Assembly (NCBI GenBank): GCA_013140555.1 | Contig: JABFSO010000293.1 | Span: 1 to 41,139 of the forward strand | Direction: 5' to 3' | DNA from: Cyclobacteriaceae bacterium | GTDB lineage: Bacteria; Bacteroidota; Bacteroidia; Cytophagales; Cyclobacteriaceae | DNA length: 41,139 nt | In this document: one piece after another, positions 1 to 7,234 of the stretch | How positions within the stretch are numbered: position 1 is the stretch's first letter | Layout of the letters: each line of letters opens with the position of its first letter | Made by a program: the position numbers and the translations under genes | Notes under the pieces: model-generated | What the model was told of the DNA's origin: nothing | Databases searched by the model: none | The model's input: only the letters and a program-made list of their open reading frames with translations

Positions 1-177
1 TACAGGAAGATGATTCAGAACCTTGCGTGGGCAACGGGCTACAACGTGATTGCATTGCCCTTGGCTGCAGGTGTTTTGTACAACTTCGGAGTGATGCTCA
101 GTCCTGCAATGGGTGCCGCGTTGATGAGTGTGAGTACAGTAGTAGTAGCCATTAACGCCCGGACGTTGAAGGTGTAA
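1..177 (+). CDS. Heavy-metal (copper-type) P-type ATPase, C-terminal end only
   Basis: Frame 1 is open from the window edge to a TAA at 175-177 and gives 58 residues. They include [19 protein letters not shown], followed by a hydrophobic stretch ending in INARTLKV. This matches the last two membrane helices of CopA/CopB-type P1B ATPases, which pump copper or related metal ions out of the cytoplasm at the expense of ATP. The conserved N-L-x-W-A-x-x-Y-N-x-x-x-x-P pattern belongs to the penultimate helices of that family. The catalytic DKTGT and the metal-binding CPx motif lie outside the window, so the exact metal cannot be told. The AraC gene starts 14 bases downstream on the same strand and may be co-transcribed. 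Confidence 0.85.
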   Translation, partial: YRKMIQNLAWATGYNVIALPLAAGVLYNFGVMLSPAMGAALMSVSTVVVAINARTLKV

Positions 178-191
178 ACTGGGTCAGGCAC

Positions 192-884
192 GTGAAGCAG
201 ATACAGATTTTTGACGATCACGCCACCTTCATCAGCTCGGCTATTCGTACAGACAAACACAAGCATCACGCCCTTGAAGTAATCGTAAGCATAGGAGGTT
301 CAATACACATTGAAGATGCCTTTGGCAATACTTTAACTTCGCAGACTGTATTGGTATTGCCTGATCAACTTCATCAAACTATAACCACGGGCGTAGCTTC
401 CTTCATTTTTATTGAGCCGGAGTCCGATTTGGCAACGAAAATTCTCAGCACATTTTATCCCACTCAAACCGTTCAATCAATTGAAGGCAGAATATCGGAA
501 GAGGAGAGAAAGGTGTTTATGGAAGGTGACATTACATCACTTGCAAAAACAATCAAGTCCATCAACTTACTTGACGAGCGAGTGCAGAAAGTTGTAGACT
601 TTATCCGTTCTCATATCACCACACATGAGTTTAGCCTTGAGCTGTTGGCGGAGATAGCCTGTCTTTCTACTGGCCGCTTCACTCATTTGTTCAAAGATCA
701 GGTCGGTATTCCGCTGCGCCCTTTTATTCTTTGGTGCCGGATGCGTGTTGCTTTAACGGCTGTATTATCAGGTATGACGCTTACCCAATCCGCATACGAG
801 GCAGGTTTTTCTGATACCTCGCATTTGAGTCGCACCTTTATCGACATGTTTGGGGTTAACCCGTCATCTGTATTTAAACAATAG
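192..884 (+). CDS. AraC-family transcriptional regulator
   Basis: A 230-residue protein. The first ~80 residues look like a cupin sensor domain (His-rich HKHHALEVIVS, then GGSIHIEDAFG). The last ~100 residues form the double helix-turn-helix of AraC regulators, with a conserved end (AYEAGFSDTSHLSRTF near 200-216, then GVNPSSVFKQ). The reading frame opens with GTG at 192, the only reasonable start because the cupin motif begins about 20 residues later. It follows the P-type ATPase by 14 bases, so it may respond to the same metal, or may control the hydroxylase gene just downstream. Both ideas are inferred from position only. Confidence 0.85.
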   Translation: MKQIQIFDDHATFISSAIRTDKHKHHALEVIVSIGGSIHIEDAFGNTLTSQTVLVLPDQLHQTITTGVASFIFIEPESDLATKILSTFYPTQTVQSIEGRISEEERKVFMEGDITSLAKTIKSINLLDERVQKVVDFIRSHITTHEFSLELLAEIACLSTGRFTHLFKDQVGIPLRPFILWCRMRVALTAVLSGMTLTQSAYEAGFSDTSHLSRTFIDMFGVNPSSVFKQ

Positions 885-946
885 CCAGTTTATTCAAGCA
901 GGTGCAAATAATTCTTTTGAATTTTGCGAAAGAAATTCTTCGACTT

Positions 947-1789
947 ATGAAAAAACTTGTCCAGTATTCGATATACCCGGTTTTCATGCTGTCTGCTTCT
1001 TTCTTTATAGTCTGGTTAATTGAGAGTGAAGTGAATCAATATTTGGCCACCGTACCTATTATTGCATTATACGGCTTGATGGCGCTACTGCTCGAACGCT
1101 GGATGCCCTTTGAAAAAAGTTGGGTGAATGGAAGTGACTGGAACCTGGACTTCACGTATTACGCAGTCAATTACCTTATTAAGGTTTCTGCACAGTTTGC
1201 CCTTATATGGTTGGCTGTTTGGATACCATTTCCGCAATGGTTCCCTACCGCGCTTCCGTTTTGGATTCAGGTAGTATTGGCTCTCACTATTATCGACTTC
1301 TTCTTATTCCTGGTTCACTGGCAGAGTCACCGGTATGAGTGGTTGTGGAAACTCCACGCCATCCACCACAGTTCAGAACGCCTGTACTTTTTGAATGGAG
1401 AAAAGCGGCATGCCTTTCATCAGATGCTGGAAGGCAGCCCTGGAATAATCTTGTGTCTTGTGATAGGTACGCCTCAACCGGTAGTGGTTGCGGCATTGGC
1501 CATTCTTGCCATCAATATGATGATGCAGCACACCAACCTAAGCTACAAGGCTGGTATTCTTAAGAAGTTTTTCTGTGTTGCTGAACTCCATCGTTGGCAT
1601 CATCGTGCAGATTATAAGGATGCTCAGGTGAATTACGGTGCATGGCTCACCGTGTGGGATCATATTTTTAGAACGGCTTACGATAATCCCAAAATCTACC
1701 ATACGGAAGGGATTGGAGAAATCGGAATCAAGGAGGAACCAAAGTTTCCTAAGTCATACTGGAAACAGTTTTGGTATCCTTTCAAATAA
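947..1789 (+). CDS. Fatty acid hydroxylase / sterol desaturase superfamily membrane protein
   Basis: About 280 residues. Three to four hydrophobic segments in the first half are followed by the histidine clusters of the superfamily: HWQSHR, HAIHHSS and HRWHHR. These bind a di-iron centre that hydroxylates or desaturates lipid C-H bonds at the membrane. The frame is open upstream to a GTG at 902. I prefer the ATG at 947 because its product begins MKKLVQYSIYPVFML, a normal start for a membrane protein, while the 15 extra residues look non-coding. Substrate unknown: related proteins act on sterols, carotenoids, fatty acids or alkylglycerols. The gene lies 62 bases after the AraC regulator on the same strand. 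Confidence 0.85.
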   Translation: MKKLVQYSIYPVFMLSASFFIVWLIESEVNQYLATVPIIALYGLMALLLERWMPFEKSWVNGSDWNLDFTYYAVNYLIKVSAQFALIWLAVWIPFPQWFPTALPFWIQVVLALTIIDFFLFLVHWQSHRYEWLWKLHAIHHSSERLYFLNGEKRHAFHQMLEGSPGIILCLVIGTPQPVVVAALAILAINMMMQHTNLSYKAGILKKFFCVAELHRWHHRADYKDAQVNYGAWLTVWDHIFRTAYDNPKIYHTEGIGEIGIKEEPKFPKSYWKQFWYPFK

Positions 1790-2303
1790 ATACCGCACCT
1801 AATTTGTATTCAAATACGCACTTTAGCCATTCGGTAAGGTGTCAATTTACAGTCGCATGGAAGAACTGACTTGCAGAAAATCCTGAGGATCAAACAAATT
1901 GATTTCGTGTGCGTGCACCAGCCCGGTCGGGTGATGTTCTTCGGTAGTAAGTGATAGTTTAGAATCGGATAAATAAATAACAGCTGCTGCAAACATCGAT
2001 TACCAGGCTCAAGGAAATTGCTTTTAAAAATATTCCTGCTGTCTATGATACGTAGCGTCAGATTTTTAACACGAGCCGAAACCGAGGGCAAATCATGTTA
2101 CGCTCCGTCTGAGCTGAGATTTTTAAGAAGGCTGTTTGGCTTTTGCCTAACGACCCGCCTTGCTGTTGCTTTGATACAAACCCTTCTGAAAAGTGGCGTA
2201 GATGTTCTACGATTTTCGAGAACTACTCTTTGCGTAAATTTCTGAATACATCAAACCCTCATTTTTAATCAAAATTTCGGTTTTTATTCCTTAATTTGTT
2301 TTT
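1790..2303. other. Long intergenic stretch, probably decayed coding DNA
   Basis: More than 500 bases without a convincing gene. Short open stretches exist on both strands (for example 2018-2245 on the plus strand), but none has a recognisable domain, a good start or a consistent frame. Stop codons break every frame that looks faintly protein-like around 1975-2110. It is best read as degenerate remnant sequence plus the leader of the heme oxygenase gene. Confidence 0.4.
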
Positions 2304-2325
2304 ATTTAGAATGATTCTAAATTTG
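2295..2325 (+). promoter_or_regulatory. Bacteroidota-type promoter for the heme oxygenase gene
   Basis: TTTG at 2295-2298 is followed after exactly 19 bases by TAAATTTG at 2318-2325. This fits the known Bacteroidota housekeeping consensus (TTG, N19-20, TAnnTTTG). The start codon is at 2348, so the leader would be short. The -7 box overlaps the right arm of a perfect palindrome, which suggests that a bound repressor would block RNA polymerase. Confidence 0.7.
2304..2322. promoter_or_regulatory. Fur/Irr-like operator palindrome
   Basis: ATTTAGAATGATTCTAAAT is a perfect 9-1-9 palindrome. Its core TTTAGAA-N3-TTCTAAA is the same shape as boxes bound by Fur-superfamily iron regulators (the rhizobial Irr iron-control element has this core). 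It overlaps the promoter of a heme oxygenase gene, a classic iron-repressed function. The sequence and position are directly visible; the identity of the binding protein is inferred. Confidence 0.65.
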
Positions 2326-2347
2326 ATCAAAAATAAAAACTTAACTC

Positions 2348-2902
2348 ATGCAACCATTAAAAGAAGCTACCAGCATCAAACACAATCAAGCGGAACGCAT
2401 GCCCTTCAACGTACGGATGTTCAAAGGGCTATTAAAGAAAAATGAATACTTATTGTACTTGAACCAACAACTGCAACTCTTTCAAGCCATTGAAAAAATA
2501 GGTTTGCCGCATAGCAGTTTGAAAAGAACAGAGAAGGTGCTGGCGGACATCAATGAATTAAAGGCCAAAGTACATACGACCGATTTTATTCTCAAGAGCA
2601 CTCAACAATATGTAGACTATGTAAAGTCATTAACCTACGAGCAAGTATTGCCGCATATCTATCTCAACTACATGGCCCTTATTTTTGGTGGACAGATGAT
2701 GAAAAAAGTTGTGCCCTCATCAGGTAATATGTATATCTTCGAAAATATGCAAGAGGCCGTGCAATCGATACGAGCCCTTCAAAAAGATGAGTGGGCAGAA
2801 GAAGTCAACAAAGGATTTGACTATGCTATTTTAATGTTTGAAGAATTGGAGGTTTATTGTGCTTCGTTAGGAGAAGCGAAAAACTTTGGAAAAGCGGGAT
2901 AG
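2348..2902 (+). CDS. Biliverdin-producing heme oxygenase family protein
   Basis: A 184-residue protein, slightly shorter than typical heme oxygenases (about 200-240). The N-terminus KEATSIKHNQAE carries the family's proximal heme ligand position (His12). The segment YLNYMALIFGGQMMKK (near 105-120) matches the distal-helix motif around SGGQ, with the glycines that let the helix kink over heme. The enzyme opens heme to biliverdin, CO and free iron in the cytoplasm, to gain iron or clear heme. Control is probably by iron, through the palindrome over its promoter. The first G-G partner is preceded by Phe instead of the usual Ser, so activity is likely but not certain. No heme uptake genes lie next to it. 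Confidence 0.78.
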   Translation: MQPLKEATSIKHNQAERMPFNVRMFKGLLKKNEYLLYLNQQLQLFQAIEKIGLPHSSLKRTEKVLADINELKAKVHTTDFILKSTQQYVDYVKSLTYEQVLPHIYLNYMALIFGGQMMKKVVPSSGNMYIFENMQEAVQSIRALQKDEWAEEVNKGFDYAILMFEELEVYCASLGEAKNFGKAG

Positions 2903-3067
2903 ACATGTCCAATGTGCTGTTGTCTTTAAGGAGATTAATGCCCGAACAAATTCTTCTTTTGGGCAGCAGGATAGTTGCCCGATCCGGGTGCTCCTCAATC
3001 CAAACCTTTTATCGTATCTTCCCTTTGAAAACGGCAACTCCCTGTTGCTTACAACGCCCTCCTTTTT

Positions 3068-3628
3068 ATGCCGGAGACGCTCGACAACGAACGATTTCGA
3101 CTGCTGCTTCGCGCAGTGCCCGGCAAGGCCATTGAATATCTTTATACCCACTACTTCGAAGGCCTGGTTCGCCTCGCGTTAAAATTTATCAGCGACCGCT
3201 CCGTGGCGGAAGATATTGTGCAGGAAACGCTCGTGCACATTTGGGAACAACACAAAAACCTGAGCCAGCAAAATGAACTACCCATTCACTTCTACCTGGC
3301 CCGCGTAGTCAAAAACAAATCCATTACACAGTATAAGAAAGGCCTTAAGCTTCAGCAAAACTATGCGCAGTTCCTGAATGGGAATCGGGTGCCAGCCATT
3401 GAGCAAACCGTGGAAGCGCAACTGATCGATCAGGAGATTGCCGGACGCATCAAAGCGTACATCAACACATTTCCCAAACGGGAAAAAGAATGCCTGACGC
3501 TGAAAATAGATCACCTGATGACGACCAAAGAAATAGCAACTGAGTTACGCATAGGTGTAAAAGCCGTGGAGCGTAGTATAACTAATGCCCATAAACGCTT
3601 GCGCACCTGGGCGCGTAAAGAGTTTTAA
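3068..3628 (+). CDS. ECF RNA polymerase sigma factor (FecI/RpoE type)
   Basis: 186 residues with sigma region 2 near residues 20-90 (YLYTHYFEGLVRLALKFI, then AEDIVQETLVHIWEQ) and region 4 near 125-182 (FPKREKECLTLKIDHL, then ELRIGVKAVERSITNAHKRL, the -35-binding helix-turn-helix). Such sigma factors are held by a FecR-like membrane anti-sigma factor and released on an extracellular signal. A reduced FecR-like gene follows after 64 bases. Unlike the second sigma/FecR pair in this window, no TonB-dependent receptor follows, so its target genes are unknown. The start ATG at 3068 is the first in frame. Confidence 0.88.
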   Translation: MPETLDNERFRLLLRAVPGKAIEYLYTHYFEGLVRLALKFISDRSVAEDIVQETLVHIWEQHKNLSQQNELPIHFYLARVVKNKSITQYKKGLKLQQNYAQFLNGNRVPAIEQTVEAQLIDQEIAGRIKAYINTFPKREKECLTLKIDHLMTTKEIATELRIGVKAVERSITNAHKRLRTWARKEF

Positions 3629-3692
3629 AATAATTTTTAGGCTGGGCATAGGGTGAACGACTAATAGCGAGAGTTATAAAAACCAAAGCACC

Positions 3693-4238
3693 ATGGACGT
3701 AGCGGATATAATTAAGGTTTTAGAAAATCGGGCCGACAAAGCCATGCAGGATGCCTTTAGCCATTGGATGGCCATGAGCAATATTCATCGGGAAGAGTTT
3801 CGGCAGGTACGCCAGCTTTGGATGCTGACCCGCGGACCTTGGCCTGTCACCACAGACCGCGAACCGTTAACGCAAATTCACGAACGCATGAAACGAAATC
3901 ATCGAAGGAAAAAAAGCAGACAGGCGATCTTTACGCTGACAGTGGTATTGATGATTTCAGTGACGGCATGGGTTCTCTGGCCAACGTACTCACCAAGACC
4001 GAGCGGACAAAACCTGTCGTTTAATCACGCTTCGCTAAAAGATGTTGCGGGGCAATTAGAAAAGACGTTCGACATCAACATTGAAATAACGCGACCCGAG
4101 GTAGAGACTTGTCTATTCACCGGATCGTTTTCAAAAGCATCTACCTTAAAGGATATTATGAATGCCATTTCCCACTCACTCAGCATCAGCGTGGCGGGCA
4201 CGCGAAGGGGCTATGAATGGAAAGGCAGCGGCTGTTGA
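3693..4238 (+). CDS. Short FecR-like anti-sigma factor lacking the central FecR domain
   Basis: 181 residues. The N-terminal part is cytoplasmic and sigma-binding-like (IHREEFRQVRQLWML). It is followed by a basic stretch (RNHRRKKSRQ), one membrane helix near 78-97 and a C-terminal domain of the DUF4974/STN-like type near 107-175 (LSFNHASLKDVAGQLEKTF, then LFTGSFSKASTLKDIM). Ordinary FecR proteins are about 320 residues and carry a beta-rich FecR domain between the helix and this last domain; here it is absent. It probably still binds the sigma factor encoded 64 bases upstream. Whether it can receive a signal from a receptor's N-terminal domain is unclear. Confidence 0.7.
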   Translation: MDVADIIKVLENRADKAMQDAFSHWMAMSNIHREEFRQVRQLWMLTRGPWPVTTDREPLTQIHERMKRNHRRKKSRQAIFTLTVVLMISVTAWVLWPTYSPRPSGQNLSFNHASLKDVAGQLEKTFDINIEITRPEVETCLFTGSFSKASTLKDIMNAISHSLSISVAGTRRGYEWKGSGC

Positions 4239-4300
4239 TTTTTTAAACTGAGTCTGAATTTTACAACCACTAAAACGAAAACAACCATGAAGGCACCGTC

Positions 4301-5389
4301 ATGTACCGAACGGTTACATATGAATTGCTCTCCCTCGAAGCCTGGCTGGCCACCGGCAAACGGCCTGACCGTGCATTGGCCGGAAAAATGAAAACTGAAG
4401 TCGCTCGCATTCGCGAAGCGCTTTTGACGGGTGTATTGACCCTAACGGATGAAACGCATGTGCAACGCTACATCCGCACACATCATTTTGGGATAATCCA
4501 ACTGCTTAATAAGGTTTCCGGTAACCCTAAATCTATGGAGGCGACTACTTCATTACTCGAATTGTTGACCGTCATTGAATCTACCTTTGCCAATCACCTA
4601 GACCCGGAAGCCGAACTCTGCCAGCTTCACGCACAACAGCTTGCACAACAATGCAAAGAAACAATAAGCCAACTCAGTAAAAATTTTGCAAAGACAACGG
4701 TATCCGAAAAACTACAAGCCGTGTTTGTGAACATGTTCCGGAAACTTACTACTACTCATGTAGTAACCTACCATCAACAAAAATTTGCTCACGAATTAAT
4801 TGACGATTTAACCTGGCAGTTTGCAAACACAGAGCCGGATGCACTTGAAAAAGAACTTACAAAGCTTACGCTGAATAGAGATCTAAATTCAACTCGTGCA
4901 TTTTACTTTTGGAGAGATCTAATCAAAGCGCGAATGAACACAGCCGAATTAAGTTCAGACAAGCGCGAACAACTGCTGGAAGTTCAGATGGAAATTCAAC
5001 ATACTTCTGAGAAACAAAAAGGCTATCACATCAACACCGCATCCTTACGCGACCAAGTGCTGGATTATGTATCGTGGGAAATGAATTACCTGGATCGATC
5101 AGAAACATCCGTGAAGAAATCAACCGACCGCCCCGCAGAAAACTTTCGGGTGCGAACAGAACTATCCGTGTCGCAGTTGGCCTGCTTACTCAAGACGTTG
5201 GTGGACATGCGCATTATTGTCAACCCCAACATCTCAGAACTCCTGCGCTTCTTCGCGCAAACCATAGTTTCCAAACGGGCGGAAGCCATTTCGTTCGACA
5301 GCCTGCGGGCAAAGTACTATAATATAGAGTCGGGCACGAAAGAGGCCATCCGCCAGACCTTGCAAAGCTTGGCAAAAACATTATCGTAA
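4301..5389 (+). CDS. Hypothetical protein with RteC-associated C-terminal domain
   Basis: 362 residues, no signal peptide or membrane helix, mostly predicted helical. The last ~90 residues (TELSVSQLACLLKTLVDMRIIV, then LLRFFAQTIVSKR and ISFDSLRAKYYNIE) recall a domain recurring in uncharacterised and RteC-like proteins of Bacteroidota conjugative elements. I cannot assign a function. An ATG at 4287 is out of frame, so the ATG at 4301 is used. It follows the reduced FecR gene by 62 bases and may be in the same transcript. It converges with the leftward gene ending at 5397. Confidence 0.6.
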   Translation: MYRTVTYELLSLEAWLATGKRPDRALAGKMKTEVARIREALLTGVLTLTDETHVQRYIRTHHFGIIQLLNKVSGNPKSMEATTSLLELLTVIESTFANHLDPEAELCQLHAQQLAQQCKETISQLSKNFAKTTVSEKLQAVFVNMFRKLTTTHVVTYHQQKFAHELIDDLTWQFANTEPDALEKELTKLTLNRDLNSTRAFYFWRDLIKARMNTAELSSDKREQLLEVQMEIQHTSEKQKGYHINTASLRDQVLDYVSWEMNYLDRSETSVKKSTDRPAENFRVRTELSVSQLACLLKTLVDMRIIVNPNISELLRFFAQTIVSKRAEAISFDSLRAKYYNIESGTKEAIRQTLQSLAKTLS

Positions 5390-5396
5390 GTGCGGG

Positions 5397-5681
5397 TTAT
5401 AGCACCGGCCGCTTACGGAAAAACCGATGCAGCCAGCGCACATCGTGCCGCCATTGACAATAGGCTTCTTTGTAAAAGTGACAGATGCTTTTTGTGCTCA
5501 ACATTTCAGTGGCTACTTCAAGATGTTCGCTCAATAGTTCAAGTTCGCGGATTTTCTGAGAGTAATAACTTGCGCATAAGGTGCGCCTGACACTAAGGTC
5601 AGTGCTTTGCTCCACCTGTACCAGCAGGCCAAGCATTTTTTCACGCAACCGAATAAGTTGTGCGCGGGTCAGAAGGTCCAT
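5397..5681 (-). CDS. Small hypothetical protein
   Basis: 94 residues starting MDLLTRAQLIRLREKML, helical and charged, with no motif I recognise. The open frame extends one codon further to a TTG, but the ATG at 5681 is the better start. It sits 9 bases downstream of the leftward DsbD-N-like gene, which supports co-transcription. The main reason to accept it is that compact spacing and its fit between neighbours; otherwise coding support is modest. Confidence 0.45.
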   Translation of the reverse strand: MDLLTRAQLIRLREKMLGLLVQVEQSTDLSVRRTLCASYYSQKIRELELLSEHLEVATEMLSTKSICHFYKEAYCQWRHDVRWLHRFFRKRPVL

Positions 5682-5690
5682 CAATCGAAT

Positions 5691-6140
5691 TCAATTGCGC
5701 AGTAAGATAGCAAAGGGTTGCCGAAATACCTGACATACCTGCGTATTGCACGTCATGTACTCAATCTGCCCACGCACGGTAAGCGGCTTATGATCTATCA
5801 ATATGCGTTGCATGAACGTTACGGAACCGGCATACCACGTGATCTCCAAGTCATGGGTGCGATCATGGATCGTAACGGCCTCACCTTTTTCTACTGTGCT
5901 GTCTTTAAGTTGATAACCTGTATCGGGATGGAAAGAGATGCGCGTGGGTGCTGGCCCGCCTTCCGGCAGTTGCTGTGAGTACACATGCCATCCGGGCAGC
6001 ACCGAAGCTTTAAGCACCAGCACACTTTCGTGCGGTGATATGGTTTCAGCACTGAACTGCCAACGAACCGTAGAAGGACTTTGCGCAATGCACATACCGG
6101 TAGCGGCCAGGCACAACGCGAGGATGCGGATAACAAACAT
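5691..6140 (-). CDS. Secreted DsbD N-terminal-domain-like protein
   Basis: 149 residues with a clear signal peptide (MFVIRILALCLAATGMCIAQ). The rest resembles the N-terminal thiol domain of protein-disulfide reductase DsbD (DsbC-corrector family): VLVLKASVLPGWHVYSQQ near the start, and MTCNTQVCQVF near the end, where DsbD has a Cys-x4-Cys redox pair (TCNDxxC). In full-length DsbD this domain passes electrons from the inner membrane to periplasmic substrates; here it stands alone, without the membrane and thioredoxin parts. It may have a structural or redox role in the periplasm. It lies downstream of the XRE regulator gene on the same strand. Confidence 0.7.
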   Translation of the reverse strand: MFVIRILALCLAATGMCIAQSPSTVRWQFSAETISPHESVLVLKASVLPGWHVYSQQLPEGGPAPTRISFHPDTGYQLKDSTVEKGEAVTIHDRTHDLEITWYAGSVTFMQRILIDHKPLTVRGQIEYMTCNTQVCQVFRQPFAILLRN

Positions 6141-6200
6141 GGAACATGGATTTCAGGAGTAAGTGACCTGAAAGGCTAAAACACGGAGTAGAGGAAAAAC

Positions 6201-6449
6201 TTAATCGCGGTGGAGGAAGTCGTCAGGGAAATTTAATAGCTCTTTGGGATGAACTCCAAGACCGATAGCAAGTTCCATTAAGGTGGCAATTGTGATATTT
6301 TTCTCACCCTTTTCAAACTTCTTGATATTGCTGTAATCAACATCGCATAAGACTGCAAGCTGGCGAAAAGAAAGTTTCTTGGCCTTCCTTAAATAGCTAA
6401 GCCTTTTTCCGAACTGCACTAAAGCTTCCTTTTTCTTTTTACTCTGCAT
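6201..6449 (-). CDS. Small XRE-family DNA-binding regulator
   Basis: 82 residues, essentially one helix-turn-helix of the Cro/cI type: FGKRLSYLRKAKKLSFRQLAVL, CDVDYSNIKKFEKGEKNI, then TLMELAIGLGVHPKELL. There is no extra sensor domain. Such proteins act as dimeric repressors or as regulators of small operons and mobile elements. It is divergent from the ECF sigma gene starting at 6542; the shared 92-base region holds an inverted repeat that may be its operator. Confidence 0.85.
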   Translation of the reverse strand: MQSKKKKEALVQFGKRLSYLRKAKKLSFRQLAVLCDVDYSNIKKFEKGEKNITIATLMELAIGLGVHPKELLNFPDDFLHRD

Positions 6450-6492
6450 GACTTTACGCAGATGAAAATTCCGCTTTACTACCTTAGAAAGT

Positions 6493-6510
6493 GTGGTTTA
6501 ATAAAACCAC
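6493..6510. promoter_or_regulatory. Inverted repeat between divergent XRE and ECF sigma genes
   Basis: GTGGTTT at 6493-6499 and AAACCAC at 6504-6510 form a perfect 7-bp inverted repeat with a 4-base spacer. It lies in the 92-base region between the divergent genes and could be the operator of the XRE regulator. A hairpin function is possible but less likely in this position. Confidence 0.45.
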
Positions 6511-6526
6511 GGTATCAAAATTTTAC

Positions 6527-6534
6527 TAAATTTG
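6527..6534 (+). promoter_or_regulatory. TAnnTTTG -7 element directly before the ECF sigma gene
   Basis: TAAATTTG matches the Bacteroidota -7 consensus exactly and ends only 7 bases before the ATG at 6542. If used, the transcript would have almost no leader. No good TTG box lies 19-20 bases upstream; the inverted repeat at 6493-6510 occupies that place, which would fit a regulated promoter. Confidence 0.4.
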
Positions 6535-6541
6535 GTGTGTT

Positions 6542-7105
6542 ATGGAATTGGTAAAAGTAAATGAAGCAATGCTTTTAACTGGACTCCGTGCTGGTGACCA
6601 ACTAATCTTTGCGCATATATTCCATCTATATAATAGAGTACTTTATGAGTTTGCCCGGAAGACTATTGATGCAAAGGAAGACTGCGAAGAGATAGTTCAG
6701 GATGTATTCGTCTCGCTGTGGGAGCGCAGGGAAGAATTGGAAGTTGACTCATTGAAAGCTTACTTATTCTCATCCGTTAAGTATAAAATCATCAGGTACA
6801 TCAAGCATCAAATGGTGAAGCGGAAATATGAAGACCATTTCCGGCATTTTGAAAGCACGTATATAGTTCCTGAAGAAGCAGAAGAAAGCACACCCCTTCT
6901 TCCCCTGCATACCCGGCTAAGTGAATCCCTTCAGGACTTGCCCGCCCGTTGCCGTGAAGCCTTTCAACTCCGCATCGAACAAAACCTCACCAACTCCGAA
7001 ATCGCCCAGCGCATGCACATCTCTAAACGCACAGTGGAAGACTACATGACCACCGCCTTTGCGCATCTTAGAAAATCACGGAAAGAGATTTTGGGGACGG
7101 AGTAA
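6542..7105 (+). CDS. ECF RNA polymerase sigma factor (FecI type)
   Basis: 187 residues. Region 2 lies near 20-90 (FAHIFHLYNRVLYEFARKTI, then CEEIVQDVFVSLWERREEL) and region 4 near 130-180 (LPARCREAFQLRIEQNLTNSE, then MHISKRTVEDYMTTAFAHL). It is the type normally followed at once by a fecR gene and a SusC/SusD pair. Here the likely partner FecR begins 5.5 kb downstream at 12650, after an inserted block. The last 158 bp are repeated at 10400-10557. It is probably regulated through the short promoter region shared with the divergent XRE gene. Confidence 0.9.
   Translation: MELVKVNEAMLLTGLRAGDQLIFAHIFHLYNRVLYEFARKTIDAKEDCEEIVQDVFVSLWERREELEVDSLKAYLFSSVKYKIIRYIKHQMVKRKYEDHFRHFESTYIVPEEAEESTPLLPLHTRLSESLQDLPARCREAFQLRIEQNLTNSEIAQRMHISKRTVEDYMTTAFAHLRKSRKEILGTE
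6948..7105 (+). repeat. Left copy of the 158-bp sigma-gene 3'-end direct repeat
   Basis: The final 158 bp of the ECF sigma gene match 10400-10557 in the same orientation without any gap. I count 19 differences, about 88% identity. Most differences are at third codon positions. The two copies bracket the helicase gene. Confidence 0.9.
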
Positions 7106-7234
7106 TCAGCTCTCAAAATGAGCTTTTTTGACTATTTTACGGTACGTTTCCACCTATTTTTCTCTTAGTTTTTGTAAATACTAATTGAGTGAGGGTGCGA
7201 ACCAGTCTTTTAAAAAAAACCACTAACGACCTGA

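Noticed and set aside
2018-2245. Open frame of 75 codons on the plus strand in the gap before the heme oxygenase
   Set aside because: No domain or proper start; other frames in the same area show equally weak protein-like pieces broken by stops.
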